From contig CAJFIN010000001.1 in the NCBI GenBank assembly GCA_904381335.1, forward strand, positions 1 through 64,000: a stretch of 64,000 nucleotides of DNA, written 5' to 3'. The notes under the pieces are model-generated. The model worked only from the letters and a program-made list of their open reading frames with translations, was not told the origin of the DNA and ran no database searches. Source of the DNA: Candidatus Neoanaerotignum galli. Lineage in GTDB: Bacteria > Bacillota > Clostridia > Lachnospirales > Anaerotignaceae. Shown here one piece after another: positions 17,501-25,356 of this stretch. The first letter of the stretch is position 1. Each line of letters begins with the position of its first letter. The translations under genes were made by a program, and so were the position numbers.

Positions 17501-18066
17501 TCATAGTCCAAACATTCAATCTTTTGAATCTCATGGGACGTACGGAACCCATCAAAGAAATGCACAAAAGGCACCCGGCCTTCAATGGTAGACAAATGCG
17601 CCACCGCAGCCAGATCCATAACTTCCTGCACACTATTGCTGGCCAGCATGGCAAACCCCGTTTGGCGGCAAGCCATCACATCGGCATGATCGCCAAAAAT
17701 GGACAGCGCGTGGCTGGCCAGTGCCCGAGCACTGACATGAAAAACACAGGGCAGCAATTCACCCGCGATTTTATACATATTCGGGATCATTAACAATAGC
17801 CCCTGGCTAGCGGTATAAGTGGTGGTCAAGGCGCCGGCCAGCAAAGACCCATGCACTGCTCCAGCAGCGCCGCCCTCCGACTGCATTTCTACCACTTTCA
17901 CCGGTTGACCCATCATATTTTTCTTGCCATTTGCCGCCCAATCGTCTGTTTTTTCCGCCATGGGGGAAGAAGGCGTGATGGGGAAGATGGCTGCCACTTC
18001 TGTGAAGGCATAGGCTGCATAGGCGGCAGCTTCATTGCCGTCCATCGTCTTCATAACTTTCGACAT
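14536..18066 (-). CDS. nifJ: Pyruvate:ferredoxin (flavodoxin) oxidoreductase, single-chain
   Basis: Oxidises pyruvate to acetyl-CoA and CO2 and reduces ferredoxin, the main pyruvate-cleaving step of anaerobic fermentation; cytoplasmic. About 1176 residues in the fused order: pyrimidine-binding TPP domain (AAAYAAYAFTEV, PITPSSPMAE), CoA-binding region, gamma domain, two [4Fe-4S] motifs (CLQCNQCAFVCP and CLGCGSCANVCP, about residues 690-760) and the pyrophosphate-binding TPP domain (CAGCGETPYVKL, GDGWAYDIGYGG, EVYSNTGGQSS). ATG at 18066 fits the AGAGG spacing better than the adjacent ATG at 18069. A promoter and a terminator flank it, so it is monocistronic. Confidence 0.97.
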   Translation of the reverse strand: MSKVMKTMDGNEAAAYAAYAFTEVAAIFPITPSSPMAEKTDDWAANGKKNMMGQPVKVVEMQSEGGAAGAVHGSLLAGALTTTYTASQGLLLMIPNMYKIAGELLPCVFHVSARALASHALSIFGDHADVMACRQTGFAMLASNSVQEVMDLAAVAHLSTIEGRVPFVHFFDGFRTSHEIQKIECLDYEDLKKITNWEAVEEFRKRALNPDHPVTRGTAQNPDIFFQAREASNPYYEAIVDVTERYMQKINAITGRNYQLFNYYGDPEADRVIVAMGSVCEAAEETIDYLREKGEKVGLVKVHLYRPFSEKHLLAAIPKTVKKIAVLDRTKEPGALGEPLYQDVCTAMFEAEEKPLIVAGRYGLGSKDVTPAQIIAVYENLNAAQPMHHFTIGIVDDVTHLSLPVEKEVNVTEGDGTISCKFWGIGSDGTVGANKNSIKIIGDHTDMYAQAYFSYDSKKSGGVTQSHLRFGKKPIRSTYLVKTADFVACHKQEYVNLYDTYSDLNPGGTYLLNTEWSEAELDKHLPAAMKRFFAENNINLYIINGTDIAKEIGLGNRVNSVLQAAFFKLANIIPIDQAVEYMKAAIKKSYGKKGDDILNMNYQAVDRGVDGAHKVDIPSSWKTAEDAPRAEKKQVPAFIRDVVEVINAQKGDTLPVSAFVGREDGTFPQGTAAYEKRGVAVDLPEWQAENCLQCNQCAFVCPHAAIRPYLLDEAEQKAAPADFGGIAAKGKGMEGLLFKMQVSALDCLGCGSCANVCPAPKKALVMKPAATQEKEIANWDYAVSNVAPKEVMSKESVKGSQFKQPLLEFSGACAGCGETPYVKLITQLFGDRMYIANATGCSSIWGGSAPSTPYTVNHEGKGPAWANSLFEDDAEFGLGMATAVRHMREGLRDKLMALKEIQSCQMMTETIDAYLSTMWDGEKNQAPTKDLIALLEQYDGSNAEAKALVDEILKQKDQLAKKSQWIIGGDGWAYDIGYGGLDHVLASGEDVNVFVFDTEVYSNTGGQSSKATPTAAVAQFAAAGKRVRKKDLGMMAMSYGYVYVAQVAMGANPAQLVKTLLEAERYPGPSLVIGYAPCINHGIKMAKAQAEIKKAVDCGYWNLYRFNPELKKEGKNPFQLDSKEEPTGSFQDFLKGEVRYSSLMRTFPDIAQELYAKSEQDAKDRLANYIRLAHQQ

Positions 18067-18170
18067 CATTCAACCTCTTTTCTTTTCTCTTCCGTTTCAT
18101 TACTAAATGCACAACAAAGCAGAAACCTGGCGTTTTAATCCTGGAAAAACGCAACGGCTTCTTTGGTCTT

Positions 18171-18199
18171 ATTATAGCTCATCACCCATGATTAGGCAA
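18171..18199 (-). promoter_or_regulatory. Promoter of the PFOR gene
   Basis: TTGCCT, 17 bases, TATAAT on the minus strand, about 105 bases before the start codon. Confidence 0.65.
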
Positions 18200-18342
18200 C
18201 GAGAAAATCTGTCATTTCTAATTAGTTCATTCGCATTTCTTCTGAAAAAATAAGCAAAATGCCCAAATAAATCCAAATAAAACAGCCACAAAAAAGGTAT
18301 TCCTTCTTTTTATGGCTGTAATATACAAAATTTCATATCCAA

Positions 18343-18909
18343 TTAAAGACCCAACAAAGATTCCAATAAAATGCGGGTGCCAATCACAATGAGCACAATG
18401 CCGCCAACGATTTGTGCTTTTTCCTCCAGCACAGTTCCTACCCTTTGGCCCATAGATGACCCAAACAGAGATAAACCAAAACAGACCACGCCAATCACCA
18501 TAGAAGCAGACCAAACATTCATCTTTAGCATGGCAAAGCTAACCCCCACCGCCAAAGCATCAATACTGGTGGCAATTGCCTGCAAGGTCAGCAGCTTTGC
18601 AGAAAGCACGATACTCCCTCGCTGTTCTTCCTCTTTTTCTGACCGGGCCTCTTTGATCATATTCAATCCAATCAGCGCCAGCAAAATAAAGGCCACCCAA
18701 TGGTCATACGCCTCAATATATTGGCGCACCGTGCTGCCCAAAAAATATCCCACCAAGGGCATAAAAAACTGGAAAAGCCCAAAAAACAGGGCCATCTTTA
18801 AGGCATCCTTACGGCGAACCTTCTTTAAAGCAATACCATTGGACACAGATACAGCGCAGGCGTCCATGGCTAAGCCCACGGCGATAAAAAACACCGAAAA
18901 AATACTCAT
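18343..18909 (-). CDS. mntP: Manganese efflux pump MntP
   Basis: A 188-residue integral membrane protein with six predicted helices and the internal repeat of the MntP (formerly UPF0059) family. The characteristic aspartates lie in FFIAVGLAMDACAVSV (first repeat) and ATSIDALAVGVSF (second repeat), proposed to take part in Mn2+ export. GGGGGAG precedes the ATG. It follows the DUF3842 gene by 12 bp and probably closes a relQ-phosphoesterase-DUF3842-mntP operon. I saw no yybP-ykoY manganese riboswitch directly upstream. Confidence 0.92.
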   Translation of the reverse strand: MSIFSVFFIAVGLAMDACAVSVSNGIALKKVRRKDALKMALFFGLFQFFMPLVGYFLGSTVRQYIEAYDHWVAFILLALIGLNMIKEARSEKEEEQRGSIVLSAKLLTLQAIATSIDALAVGVSFAMLKMNVWSASMVIGVVCFGLSLFGSSMGQRVGTVLEEKAQIVGGIVLIVIGTRILLESLLGL

Positions 18910-18921
18910 CTGGTCTCCCCC

Positions 18922-19356
18922 TTACGCCTGCTCTTTACTTCCCGGTGCCCGCAGCGCATCCAGCACCACATCCACTGCCTCATCAATCATGGCTGGCAAG
19001 CCCTCGCCCGTCATACCCACCACATATAGCCCGCATCGCTTCATGGGAATGAGGATTTTCATGGCATTACTTTCACTGACAGCCCGGGCCATCTGCGGAG
19101 AAAGCTCCCCAAACATAGCATGGGCTGATAAAATACCTAAGCTGCCCAAAATGATATCCGCCCGGCCTGCATTATGACAGACGGCATTTTCTCCGGTGGC
19201 AATATGATCTGCCCCTGCCTTCATCATTGCCATAGAGGCCATGGTATTGGTCCCTACCCCCACCAACATATGTTCCTTTGGCAGCACAGGCTTCAGTTTT
19301 TCAATGATGGTTTTTCCAATACCGCCGCCCTGGCCATCGATCACCAAGATCATCAT
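18922..19356 (-). CDS. DUF3842 family protein
   Basis: A 144-residue protein of a small conserved clostridial family (DUF3842 from memory). It opens with ILVIDGQGGGIGKTIIEKL, a Rossmann-like glycine-rich loop, then VGVGTNTMAS and HIATGENAVCHNAGRADIILG, and ends with a segment about a conserved MTGEGLPAMIDEAV. The function is unknown; a nucleotide- or cofactor-binding role is suggested only by the glycine-rich start. AAAGGAGG lies 11 bases before the first ATG. It is between the phosphoesterase and mntP in one operon. Confidence 0.8.
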   Translation of the reverse strand: MMILVIDGQGGGIGKTIIEKLKPVLPKEHMLVGVGTNTMASMAMMKAGADHIATGENAVCHNAGRADIILGSLGILSAHAMFGELSPQMARAVSESNAMKILIPMKRCGLYVVGMTGEGLPAMIDEAVDVVLDALRAPGSKEQA

Positions 19357-19384
19357 AACCTAAAATTCCTCCTTTTGCTCCCTC

Positions 19385-20071
19385 TTAGACGATCCGCCGG
19401 GGAGTAAATTTCAAATAATCTGCCGATGTAAGATATAGTGTTATACCGTCTTTTTCTCCTTGTTGGGCCTTACAAAAATTTTCCTGCCCATGCACATGAC
19501 CAAACAAAATTGCCTTGCCTCCCGCTTGACGCACCAAGGAAAAAAGCGGGCTATCCTCTTCTCCTGTCCATAAGGGGGGATAATGGCAGCAAAAAAGAAG
19601 GGGACCGCCCTTTTTTTGCCCTGCCATCAAAGAAAGTTCCGCCCGGATCAATTCCCGGGCATAAATCTTAGCATCCTGAGCCGTGCACCCTTCTGAGGCA
19701 GGAGAGAGCCAGCCACGGCAGCCGCAGATCACATAGCCTTCTGACTCCAAGGCATCATTTTGCAAAAACTCCAGACCGGTAAAGCGCCGCCGGAGCCTAG
19801 AAACACTGCTCCACCAATAGTCATGGTTGCCCCGCAAAAGGATCTTTCTGCCAGGCAGAGACGATAAAAAGGCCATATCTTCTTGTGCCTCTTCCTCCGT
19901 CATCGCCCAGGAGAGATCTCCTGGTAAAAGCACCGTATCCCCTGGTTTTACCGTCTCCGTCCACCGCTGGGCAATTTTTTGAGGATGATTCTGCCACACA
20001 GCGCCAAACCGATCCATGGTTTTTTTCTGCCCGCCGGGCAAATGTAAATCTGCCAATGCATAAATGGCCAT
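19385..20071 (-). CDS. Metallophosphoesterase
   Basis: A 228-residue calcineurin-like phosphoesterase. The two-metal motifs are all present in order: DLHLPG (residues 7-12), LPGDLSWAM (about 49-57), LRGNHDYWW (about 79-87), CCHYPPL (about 160) and ILFGHVHG (about 190), so it should be active. Close relatives are uncharacterised clostridial phosphohydrolases; the substrate cannot be told. Its start overlaps nothing but lies only three bases after the relQ stop, so the two are cotranscribed and probably coupled. Confidence 0.85.
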   Translation of the reverse strand: MAIYALADLHLPGGQKKTMDRFGAVWQNHPQKIAQRWTETVKPGDTVLLPGDLSWAMTEEEAQEDMAFLSSLPGRKILLRGNHDYWWSSVSRLRRRFTGLEFLQNDALESEGYVICGCRGWLSPASEGCTAQDAKIYARELIRAELSLMAGQKKGGPLLFCCHYPPLWTGEEDSPLFSLVRQAGGKAILFGHVHGQENFCKAQQGEKDGITLYLTSADYLKFTPRRIV

Positions 20072-20074
20072 TGG

Positions 20075-20920
20075 TCAGACCCCATAAACCTGGGCCATCT
20101 GGGCCAAATCCGCCTTTAGTTCCTTCAATTCATCCAGCGAACCCGTTTCCCACAAGCCCACCAAGCGCTTATTGGCCTCTTCCATCTCTTCCAAACTGGC
20201 CACAGAATAGAGCCCCTGGATCAGGTCCAAAATATCCGCCAACAAACCGTCTTTGATTTTATTATACCGCTGGGCATACATAATTTCATTACGGATGGTG
20301 CTCATTTCATTATCTAAATTAAACGCCGCTTCGGCACAATGCACCAGCCGGTCTTGTAATTCCTGGGGGAGCTGGCCATGGTATTTATATTTTAAAGAGT
20401 GTTCCGCCACAGCCCAGAAATTCATTGCCAAGGTTCGAATTTGGATTTCCGCCAGCAAATCCTTCGACCCAGCCACAGTCTGCACAGGATAACGGATAAT
20501 GATATGGTAGCTACGGTAACCGCTGGGTTTTGTGTTTTTAATATAGTCCCGCTCTTCCAAAATAATCAGATCTTGATGGTTGCGCCGGCGAATCAAAGAA
20601 ATCACCTTGGGGATATCTTCAACGAATTGACAAATCACCCGCACGCCGGCAATATCTTCAATCTCCTCTTCTATTTTTTCTTCTGGGATTTGCTTCTTCC
20701 TGGCCTTTTCTAGTATGCTGGAAGGCTGCTTTACCCGGCCCAATACAGTATCCATTGGGCAATATAGGCCCAGACGTTTATATTCCTCCATGATGTAGCG
20801 CAGCTTGAGTGTCAGCTCTGCTACAGCTTGTTCATAGGGATACAAAAATTCTTTCCAGTTTACCAATTCCACTTCTTCTTTCGCGCTCTCTTTCTCTTTC
20901 TGATTTGACAATAAGGTCAT
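20075..20920 (-). CDS. relQ: Small alarmone synthetase, RelQ/YjbM type
   Basis: Synthesises (p)ppGpp from GTP/GDP and ATP without a hydrolase domain. WKEFLYPYEQAVAELTLKL near the start resembles B. subtilis YjbM, followed by SSILEKARKK, IEDIAGVRVICQFVEDI, KPSGYRSYHIII and the synthetase motif AEIQIRTLAMNFWAVAEH. There is no HD or TGS domain. The longest frame starts at an ATG at 20920 with no Shine-Dalgarno and almost no leader from the visible promoter; an in-frame GTG (20872) or TTG (20866) just before VNWKEF could be the true start, giving a length nearer the family norm. First gene of the operon ending in mntP. Confidence 0.9.
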   Translation of the reverse strand: MTLLSNQKEKESAKEEVELVNWKEFLYPYEQAVAELTLKLRYIMEEYKRLGLYCPMDTVLGRVKQPSSILEKARKKQIPEEKIEEEIEDIAGVRVICQFVEDIPKVISLIRRRNHQDLIILEERDYIKNTKPSGYRSYHIIIRYPVQTVAGSKDLLAEIQIRTLAMNFWAVAEHSLKYKYHGQLPQELQDRLVHCAEAAFNLDNEMSTIRNEIMYAQRYNKIKDGLLADILDLIQGLYSVASLEEMEEANKRLVGLWETGSLDELKELKADLAQMAQVYGV

Positions 20921-20928
20921 TTAGAATT

Positions 20929-20957
20929 AGTATACACTGTTTTAAGGATGCAGGCAA
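20929..20957 (-). promoter_or_regulatory. Promoter of the relQ operon
   Basis: TTGCCT, 17 bases, TATACT on the minus strand. The expected transcription start is near 20922, only about two bases before the first ATG. Confidence 0.65.
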
Positions 20958-20989
20958 CAAAATAAATACAGCTTTTCTGCGGCTAAGAC

Positions 20990-21019
20990 TGGACTTTTGC
21001 TTGCTTTCTGTCGTACAAT
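20990..21019 (+). promoter_or_regulatory. Possible promoter of the aminotransferase gene
   Basis: TGGACT, 18 bases, TACAAT, about 35 bases before the start codon at 21054 and divergent from the relQ promoter. Confidence 0.45.
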
Positions 21020-21053
21020 AAAAGAAGTAGAACTTTTTCAAGGAGGAATCATC

Positions 21054-22235
21054 ATGCCCCAGTTATCTAATCGTACCAATACATTCACTGAATCCATGAT
21101 ACGAAAAATGACTCGTATTTCTTTGGAACATAACGCCATTAATCTTTCTCAGGGATTTCCTGATTTTAATCCACCCAAACCCCTGCTAGACCGGTTAGCC
21201 CAAGTGGTATACGAAAACCATCATCAATATGAGGTTACCTGGGGCAGCGAAGGAATGCGCCAGGCACTGGCGGATAAACATCGTCATTTTACCGGCCAAA
21301 CCATCAATCCTGATGAAAACATTGTGGTAACCTGCGGTTCCACCGAAGCGATGATGGCCGCTATGATGAGCGTTTGCAATGAAGGGGATAAAGTCATCAT
21401 TTTTTCTCCCTTTTATGAAAATTACGGTGCAGATGCCATCCTCACCGGGGCCATTCCCATCTATATTCCTTTAAACCCACCCACATTTACCTTTGATCCC
21501 AATGTGCTGGAAGACGCTTTTCGGCAAGGCCCCAAAGCCCTCATCCTTTGTAATCCCTCTAACCCCAGCGGCCGGGTATTTACTATGGATGAATTAAAGA
21601 TCATTGCCGATTTAGCCGAACGGTATGATGTATTTGTCATTGTGGATGAGGTATATGAACATTTGGTTTATGCGCCCCATAAACATATCTATTTCGGCAC
21701 CCTGCCAGGTATGTTTGATCGAACCATCACCTGTAACTCTCTGTCTAAAACCTATTCTATCACTGGTTGGCGGTTAGGCTATATTGTGGCTCCAAAACGA
21801 GTGGTGGATGTGGCCAAAAAAGTACATGACTTTTTAACTGTGGGAGCGGCAGCACCTTTACAGGAAGCCATCATCACTGCCTTGCGGTTTGATGACAGCT
21901 ATTATAAAGAACTGCTGGATATCTATACAGAAAAGAAGGATCTCTTTATCGGCGGCCTGCGCCGGATTGGACTTTCTTTCACCGAGCCAGAAGGAGCTTA
22001 TTATGTCATGGTAGATGTCAGTGAATTTGGTGTAAAAGACGACATTGCTTTTTGCGAATGGATGGCCCGAGAGGTGGGCGTTGGCGCCGTACCCGGCAGC
22101 AGTTTCTTCCGGGAAAATGTGCAGCATTACGTTCGATTCCATTTTGCCAAAAACGCAGACACCCTCAACGAAGCTTTAAACCGCTTGGAATCTTTACGTC
22201 CAAAAGCCATTGCCGCCAAAGGTAATTTCCGGTAA
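21054..22235 (+). CDS. PLP-dependent aminotransferase, class I/II
   Basis: A 393-residue fold-type I aminotransferase. INLSQGFPDFNPP near residue 20, CNPSNPSGRVFT (about 167), VDEVYEHLVY (about 199) and the PLP-lysine segment SLSKTYSITGWRLGY (about 229) are all present. The profile is closest to aspartate/kynurenine-glutamine-transaminase-like enzymes (PatA/YbdL group), which act on aspartate, methionine or aromatic amino acids; the substrate is not decidable. AAGGAGG before the ATG at 21054 sets the start; an earlier in-frame ATG at 20997 would add 19 unconserved residues. Single gene with its own promoter. Confidence 0.9.
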   Translation: MPQLSNRTNTFTESMIRKMTRISLEHNAINLSQGFPDFNPPKPLLDRLAQVVYENHHQYEVTWGSEGMRQALADKHRHFTGQTINPDENIVVTCGSTEAMMAAMMSVCNEGDKVIIFSPFYENYGADAILTGAIPIYIPLNPPTFTFDPNVLEDAFRQGPKALILCNPSNPSGRVFTMDELKIIADLAERYDVFVIVDEVYEHLVYAPHKHIYFGTLPGMFDRTITCNSLSKTYSITGWRLGYIVAPKRVVDVAKKVHDFLTVGAAAPLQEAIITALRFDDSYYKELLDIYTEKKDLFIGGLRRIGLSFTEPEGAYYVMVDVSEFGVKDDIAFCEWMAREVGVGAVPGSSFFRENVQHYVRFHFAKNADTLNEALNRLESLRPKAIAAKGNFR

Positions 22236-22414
22236 AACAATCTAACGCTGTTTTTTTCGGTTTATAACAGCCAAAAGGGTCTTGCGCCGGCTGTGCTGCC
22301 AAAAAAGCTGCACTGTTGCTTCGGTAGGTTCCCTTTTTGGCTGTTTTTCCTTCTGCCATAATCACACCCTCGTTTGATGACATGAAATGAATCTAACAAA
22401 AAGGAGGCGTTTTT

Positions 22415-24019
22415 GTGGTCACAACCATTCTGCTTTTTTCTTCCCTAGCTGTTTTTGCCTGCGTATTTGCAGGACGGATCTCCGATCGTATCGGTCTGCC
22501 ATCGCTGCTGATTTTTATTTTGCTGGGAATGGTTTTTGGTGAAGATGGTCTGCTGCGCATTCCCTTCTCTAACTACGGCATTTCGGAGACCATCTGTTCT
22601 GTTGGGCTTATTTTTATCATGTTTTATGGCGGTTTTGGTACCAGATGGGCCCAAGCCAAGTCCATTGCGGTAAAAGCCATCACCCTATCCACGGCAGGCA
22701 CTGTATTAACTGCCATATTTATCGCTTTATTATGCCGATACGTTTTACATTTTACCTTAATGGAAGGGCTTTTGATCGGCGCAGTGCTTTGCTCCACCGA
22801 TGCTGCCAGCGTCTTTTCTGTATTGCGCAGCCGGCGGCTAAATTTAAAAGAAAACACAGCTTCTTTATTAGAAGTAGAAAGCGGCTCCAATGATCCTTTC
22901 TCCTATATGCTCACCTTTTTAGTGCTCAGCCAAATGGCAGACCCATTAGGCGCGGGGGAGACTGTGCTACTGCTGGTAAAACAGATTGGTTTTGGCCTTG
23001 GCATTGGCGCCGTCAGCGGTCTTATCGCTTTACTTATCTTAAAACGCTATCCTTTTTCTAACAGCGGCATAAGAATGTGCTTTGTGATGGGCATTGCCGT
23101 TTTCAGTTATGCTTTTGCCTCCTTTGTGGATGGCAATGGCTATTTAAGCACCTATCTCTGCGGTATTTTGCTGGGTAACAGCGATTACCGAGAACGTATT
23201 CCCTTAGTTCATTTCTTTAACGGCATCACTGGACTGATGCAAATAATGATCTTCTTTTTACTGGGCTTTTTGGCCACTCCATCCGTATTCGGACAAATTT
23301 GGACTTCAGGGCTATTGATTTTCCTGGGCCTGACCTTTATTGCCCGGCCACTAGCCGTATTTTTACTGCTAGGACCGCAACGCTCTTCTCTCGGCCAAAT
23401 GGGCCTGGTCAGCTGGAGCGGTTTGCGCGGAGCAGCCTCCATTGTTTTTGCCATTATGGCCACATTGGGGGATCAAGGGCTGAGTATCGATGTCTTCCAC
23501 ATCACTTTCTTTGTTGTTCTCCTATCCATTACCTTTCAAGGCAGCCTTTTGCCATGGGCAGCAAAAAAACTAAAGATGATCGATGATAGTCAAAACGTAT
23601 TGACTACCTTTTCTGACTATGCTGATGATGAAAACGTGCAGTTTTTGAAAATTTCCATCACTAAAGATCATCCTTGGCTGGGGCGGACTATTTCTTCTCT
23701 TACTTTGCCGCCACAAACCCTGGCAGCTCTTATCATCCGCCATGGCCAAAATATTGCGCCAGAAGGCAAAACCGTATTGGAAGAAAACGACACGCTGGTG
23801 CTGACAGCGCCGGAAGTGGAGGACAATGTTTTATTCACCCTGCGAGAAGTGACACTGCCTGAAAATAGTCCCTGGGTGGGAAAAACCGTAGCCCAATATG
23901 GTAAAAAACAAGCAGGACTGATTATCCAAATCCGCCGGGGAGAAGACAGCCTGATGCCCCGAGGGGATACGGTATTAGCCACCGGAGATACACTAATCAT
24001 TCATCTGGATAATATGTAA
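22415..24019 (+). CDS. Potassium/proton antiporter, CPA family with C-terminal RCK (TrkA-C) domains
   Basis: A 534-residue membrane protein with about 12 N-terminal helices of the cation:proton antiporter fold. The helix-5 region LCSTDAASVFSVL and ESGSNDPFSYMLT, with the conserved Asp residues, match NhaP2/CvrA-type K+/H+ antiporters. After about residue 395 the protein becomes soluble and carries two RCK_C-like modules (start HPWLGRTISSL; start NSPWVGKTVAQYG), which usually bind nucleotides or ions and gate transport. AAAGGAGG precedes a GTG start. It probably exports K+ or Na+ in pH and osmotic control; the ion is inferred from family. Confidence 0.88.
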   Translation: MVTTILLFSSLAVFACVFAGRISDRIGLPSLLIFILLGMVFGEDGLLRIPFSNYGISETICSVGLIFIMFYGGFGTRWAQAKSIAVKAITLSTAGTVLTAIFIALLCRYVLHFTLMEGLLIGAVLCSTDAASVFSVLRSRRLNLKENTASLLEVESGSNDPFSYMLTFLVLSQMADPLGAGETVLLLVKQIGFGLGIGAVSGLIALLILKRYPFSNSGIRMCFVMGIAVFSYAFASFVDGNGYLSTYLCGILLGNSDYRERIPLVHFFNGITGLMQIMIFFLLGFLATPSVFGQIWTSGLLIFLGLTFIARPLAVFLLLGPQRSSLGQMGLVSWSGLRGAASIVFAIMATLGDQGLSIDVFHITFFVVLLSITFQGSLLPWAAKKLKMIDDSQNVLTTFSDYADDENVQFLKISITKDHPWLGRTISSLTLPPQTLAALIIRHGQNIAPEGKTVLEENDTLVLTAPEVEDNVLFTLREVTLPENSPWVGKTVAQYGKKQAGLIIQIRRGEDSLMPRGDTVLATGDTLIIHLDNM

Positions 24020-24273
24020 CAGAAAAAGAAGAGGAACAAAACTTGGCCCATTGGTTTGGTACAGGCGGCCACCATTTAAAACAGTACCCTCTGTACCAAC
24101 ATAGATTCGTGCCTAAGCTATTTGATCGTTACTGCGTAGGGTAACATATCCATACGGTTCTTTCTGTATTCGGTTTTGTGAACATATTCTTGACCATAAG
24201 CAGCAGCTTCTGCTAAGCTTCAAGCATGGGCATCTATCGGTTACCCCTTGCTTTCGTCCATAGACGAAGGAAA
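24020..24273. other. Intergenic region with a possible gene relic
   Basis: No intact gene. On the minus strand an open stretch at 24118-24219 encodes 33 protein-like residues (EAAAYGQEYVHKTEY, then RMDMLPYAVTIK, stop) preceded in frame by a stop and without a start codon. A 9-bp inverted repeat, TTGGTACAG/CTGTACCAA, lies at about 24057-24106. This looks like debris of a lost gene or element; the family was not recognised. Confidence 0.35.
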
Positions 24274-24320
24274 AACAAAAAACCAGCAGTGGGCTAGTCC
24301 CTTACCGCTGGTTTTTTGTT
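24274..24320. terminator. Bidirectional terminator between the antiporter and PhzF-like genes
   Basis: AACAAAAAACCAGC and GCTGGTTTTTTGTT pair around a loop that itself can pair partly; both sides carry A/T runs. It ends the PhzF-like gene on the minus strand and serves the antiporter from the plus side. Confidence 0.85.
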
Positions 24321-24322
24321 TC

Positions 24323-25102
24323 TCATAAATGAAGTATGCCTTCCGAAAATAACACGGCGTTCCCACGAAGCACCGTCCGCTCCCCTGCATCTTGACAATG
24401 GAGCACACCGCCTCGCTTGGAAGCCTGATAGGCCAAAATTTCCTTTTTACCCAATGTTTTTGCCCACAAAGGCACCACATGACAATGTCCCCGGCCGCAA
24501 ACCGGATCTTCTGCCACAGCGCATTTAGGTGCAAATGAGCGGGTCACACAATCAAAGTCGCTCCCCTGCGCCGTCACATGGAGAATCTCCCCTTCTAACT
24601 GCATGACCTTTTCCAGATTTGGTGATGCCAAACGCACCTGCTGCTCTGTTTCCATCACACACACTAGATCCAGCCCCAAATAAGCCGCCTTCGGTCGGGC
24701 GCCAATGGCCTCTTCCATTGCCTGGGTTACGGGCACCTGCGTCAGTGCATAACTGGGCAGATCCATTGCCAAAAGGTTCCCTTCTTTTTTCACGGCCAAA
24801 ATACCGCTGCGTGTCTGAAACGCCACTTGGTCCCACTGCGGATGAAGCAGGTGTAGCACCACGAAGGCTGTGCCCAGCGTGGCATGACCGCAAAGCTCCA
24901 CTTCGTTACCCGGGGTAAACCACCGCAGATGATACCCTGTTTCTATGGGCACGGCAAAGGCGGTTTCCGACAAATTATTTTCCATGGCAATTTGACGCAT
25001 GGTTTCCTCTGGCAGCCATTGAGACAGCATACAAACTGCTGCTGGATTGCCAGAAAAGAGATGATCCGTAAACGCATCCACAATATATTGTTTAATTTCC
25101 AT
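24323..25102 (-). CDS. PhzF family isomerase/epimerase-like protein
   Basis: A 259-residue protein with the two-lobed PhzF (diaminopimelate-epimerase-like) fold. VDAFTDHLFSGNPAAVC, NNLSETAFAV (with the family's catalytic Glu), LRWFTPGNEVELCGHATLGTAF and CAVAEDPVCGRGHCHVVPLW are hallmark segments. Many such genes outside phenazine clusters have unknown substrates. AAGGTAGG before the ATG at 25102 sets the start; a longer frame to 25168 has no support. A single gene between two bidirectional terminators. The family is certain and the reaction is not. Confidence 0.88.
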   Translation of the reverse strand: MEIKQYIVDAFTDHLFSGNPAAVCMLSQWLPEETMRQIAMENNLSETAFAVPIETGYHLRWFTPGNEVELCGHATLGTAFVVLHLLHPQWDQVAFQTRSGILAVKKEGNLLAMDLPSYALTQVPVTQAMEEAIGARPKAAYLGLDLVCVMETEQQVRLASPNLEKVMQLEGEILHVTAQGSDFDCVTRSFAPKCAVAEDPVCGRGHCHVVPLWAKTLGKKEILAYQASKRGGVLHCQDAGERTVLRGNAVLFSEGILHL

Positions 25103-25310
25103 ATGTTTCCTACCTTCTTTCCCCGAAAGTGTCTCTTTGATACTGGTTTTATTGTAAAGGATATCCATCTATGGTGCAAGAGGCAGTTTTTATTCTGGTT
25201 TTTTAGGCAGCAGGGCAGCAAAAGAAAAGCCATCTTTTTTCTCATTTCCAGAATTTTCTTCAGATAAAAACAACGAAAGTGTTCATGGCTTTCCGCCCCT
25301 CTATATCACA

Positions 25311-25340
25311 TAAAAAAGCCGTCCTCCGGCGGCTTTTTTA
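25311..25340. terminator. Bidirectional terminator after icd
   Basis: TAAAAAAGCCGTCC and GGCGGCTTTTTTA form a stem with A and T runs on its two sides, 17 bases after the isocitrate dehydrogenase stop on the minus strand. Confidence 0.87.
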
Positions 25341-25356
25341 GTGCAAGCAGAAAATA

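Noticed and set aside
18910-18921. Manganese riboswitch (yybP-ykoY) for mntP
   Set aside because: mntP starts 12 bp after the preceding gene in an operon; there is no room for the element and none is seen upstream of the operon.
22165-22383. Minus-strand frame of up to 72 codons overlapping the end of the aminotransferase gene
   Set aside because: A GAGGGTG lies before an internal ATG, but the frame overlaps a real gene by 70 bp, has no recognised family and no terminator. Kept out as too weak.
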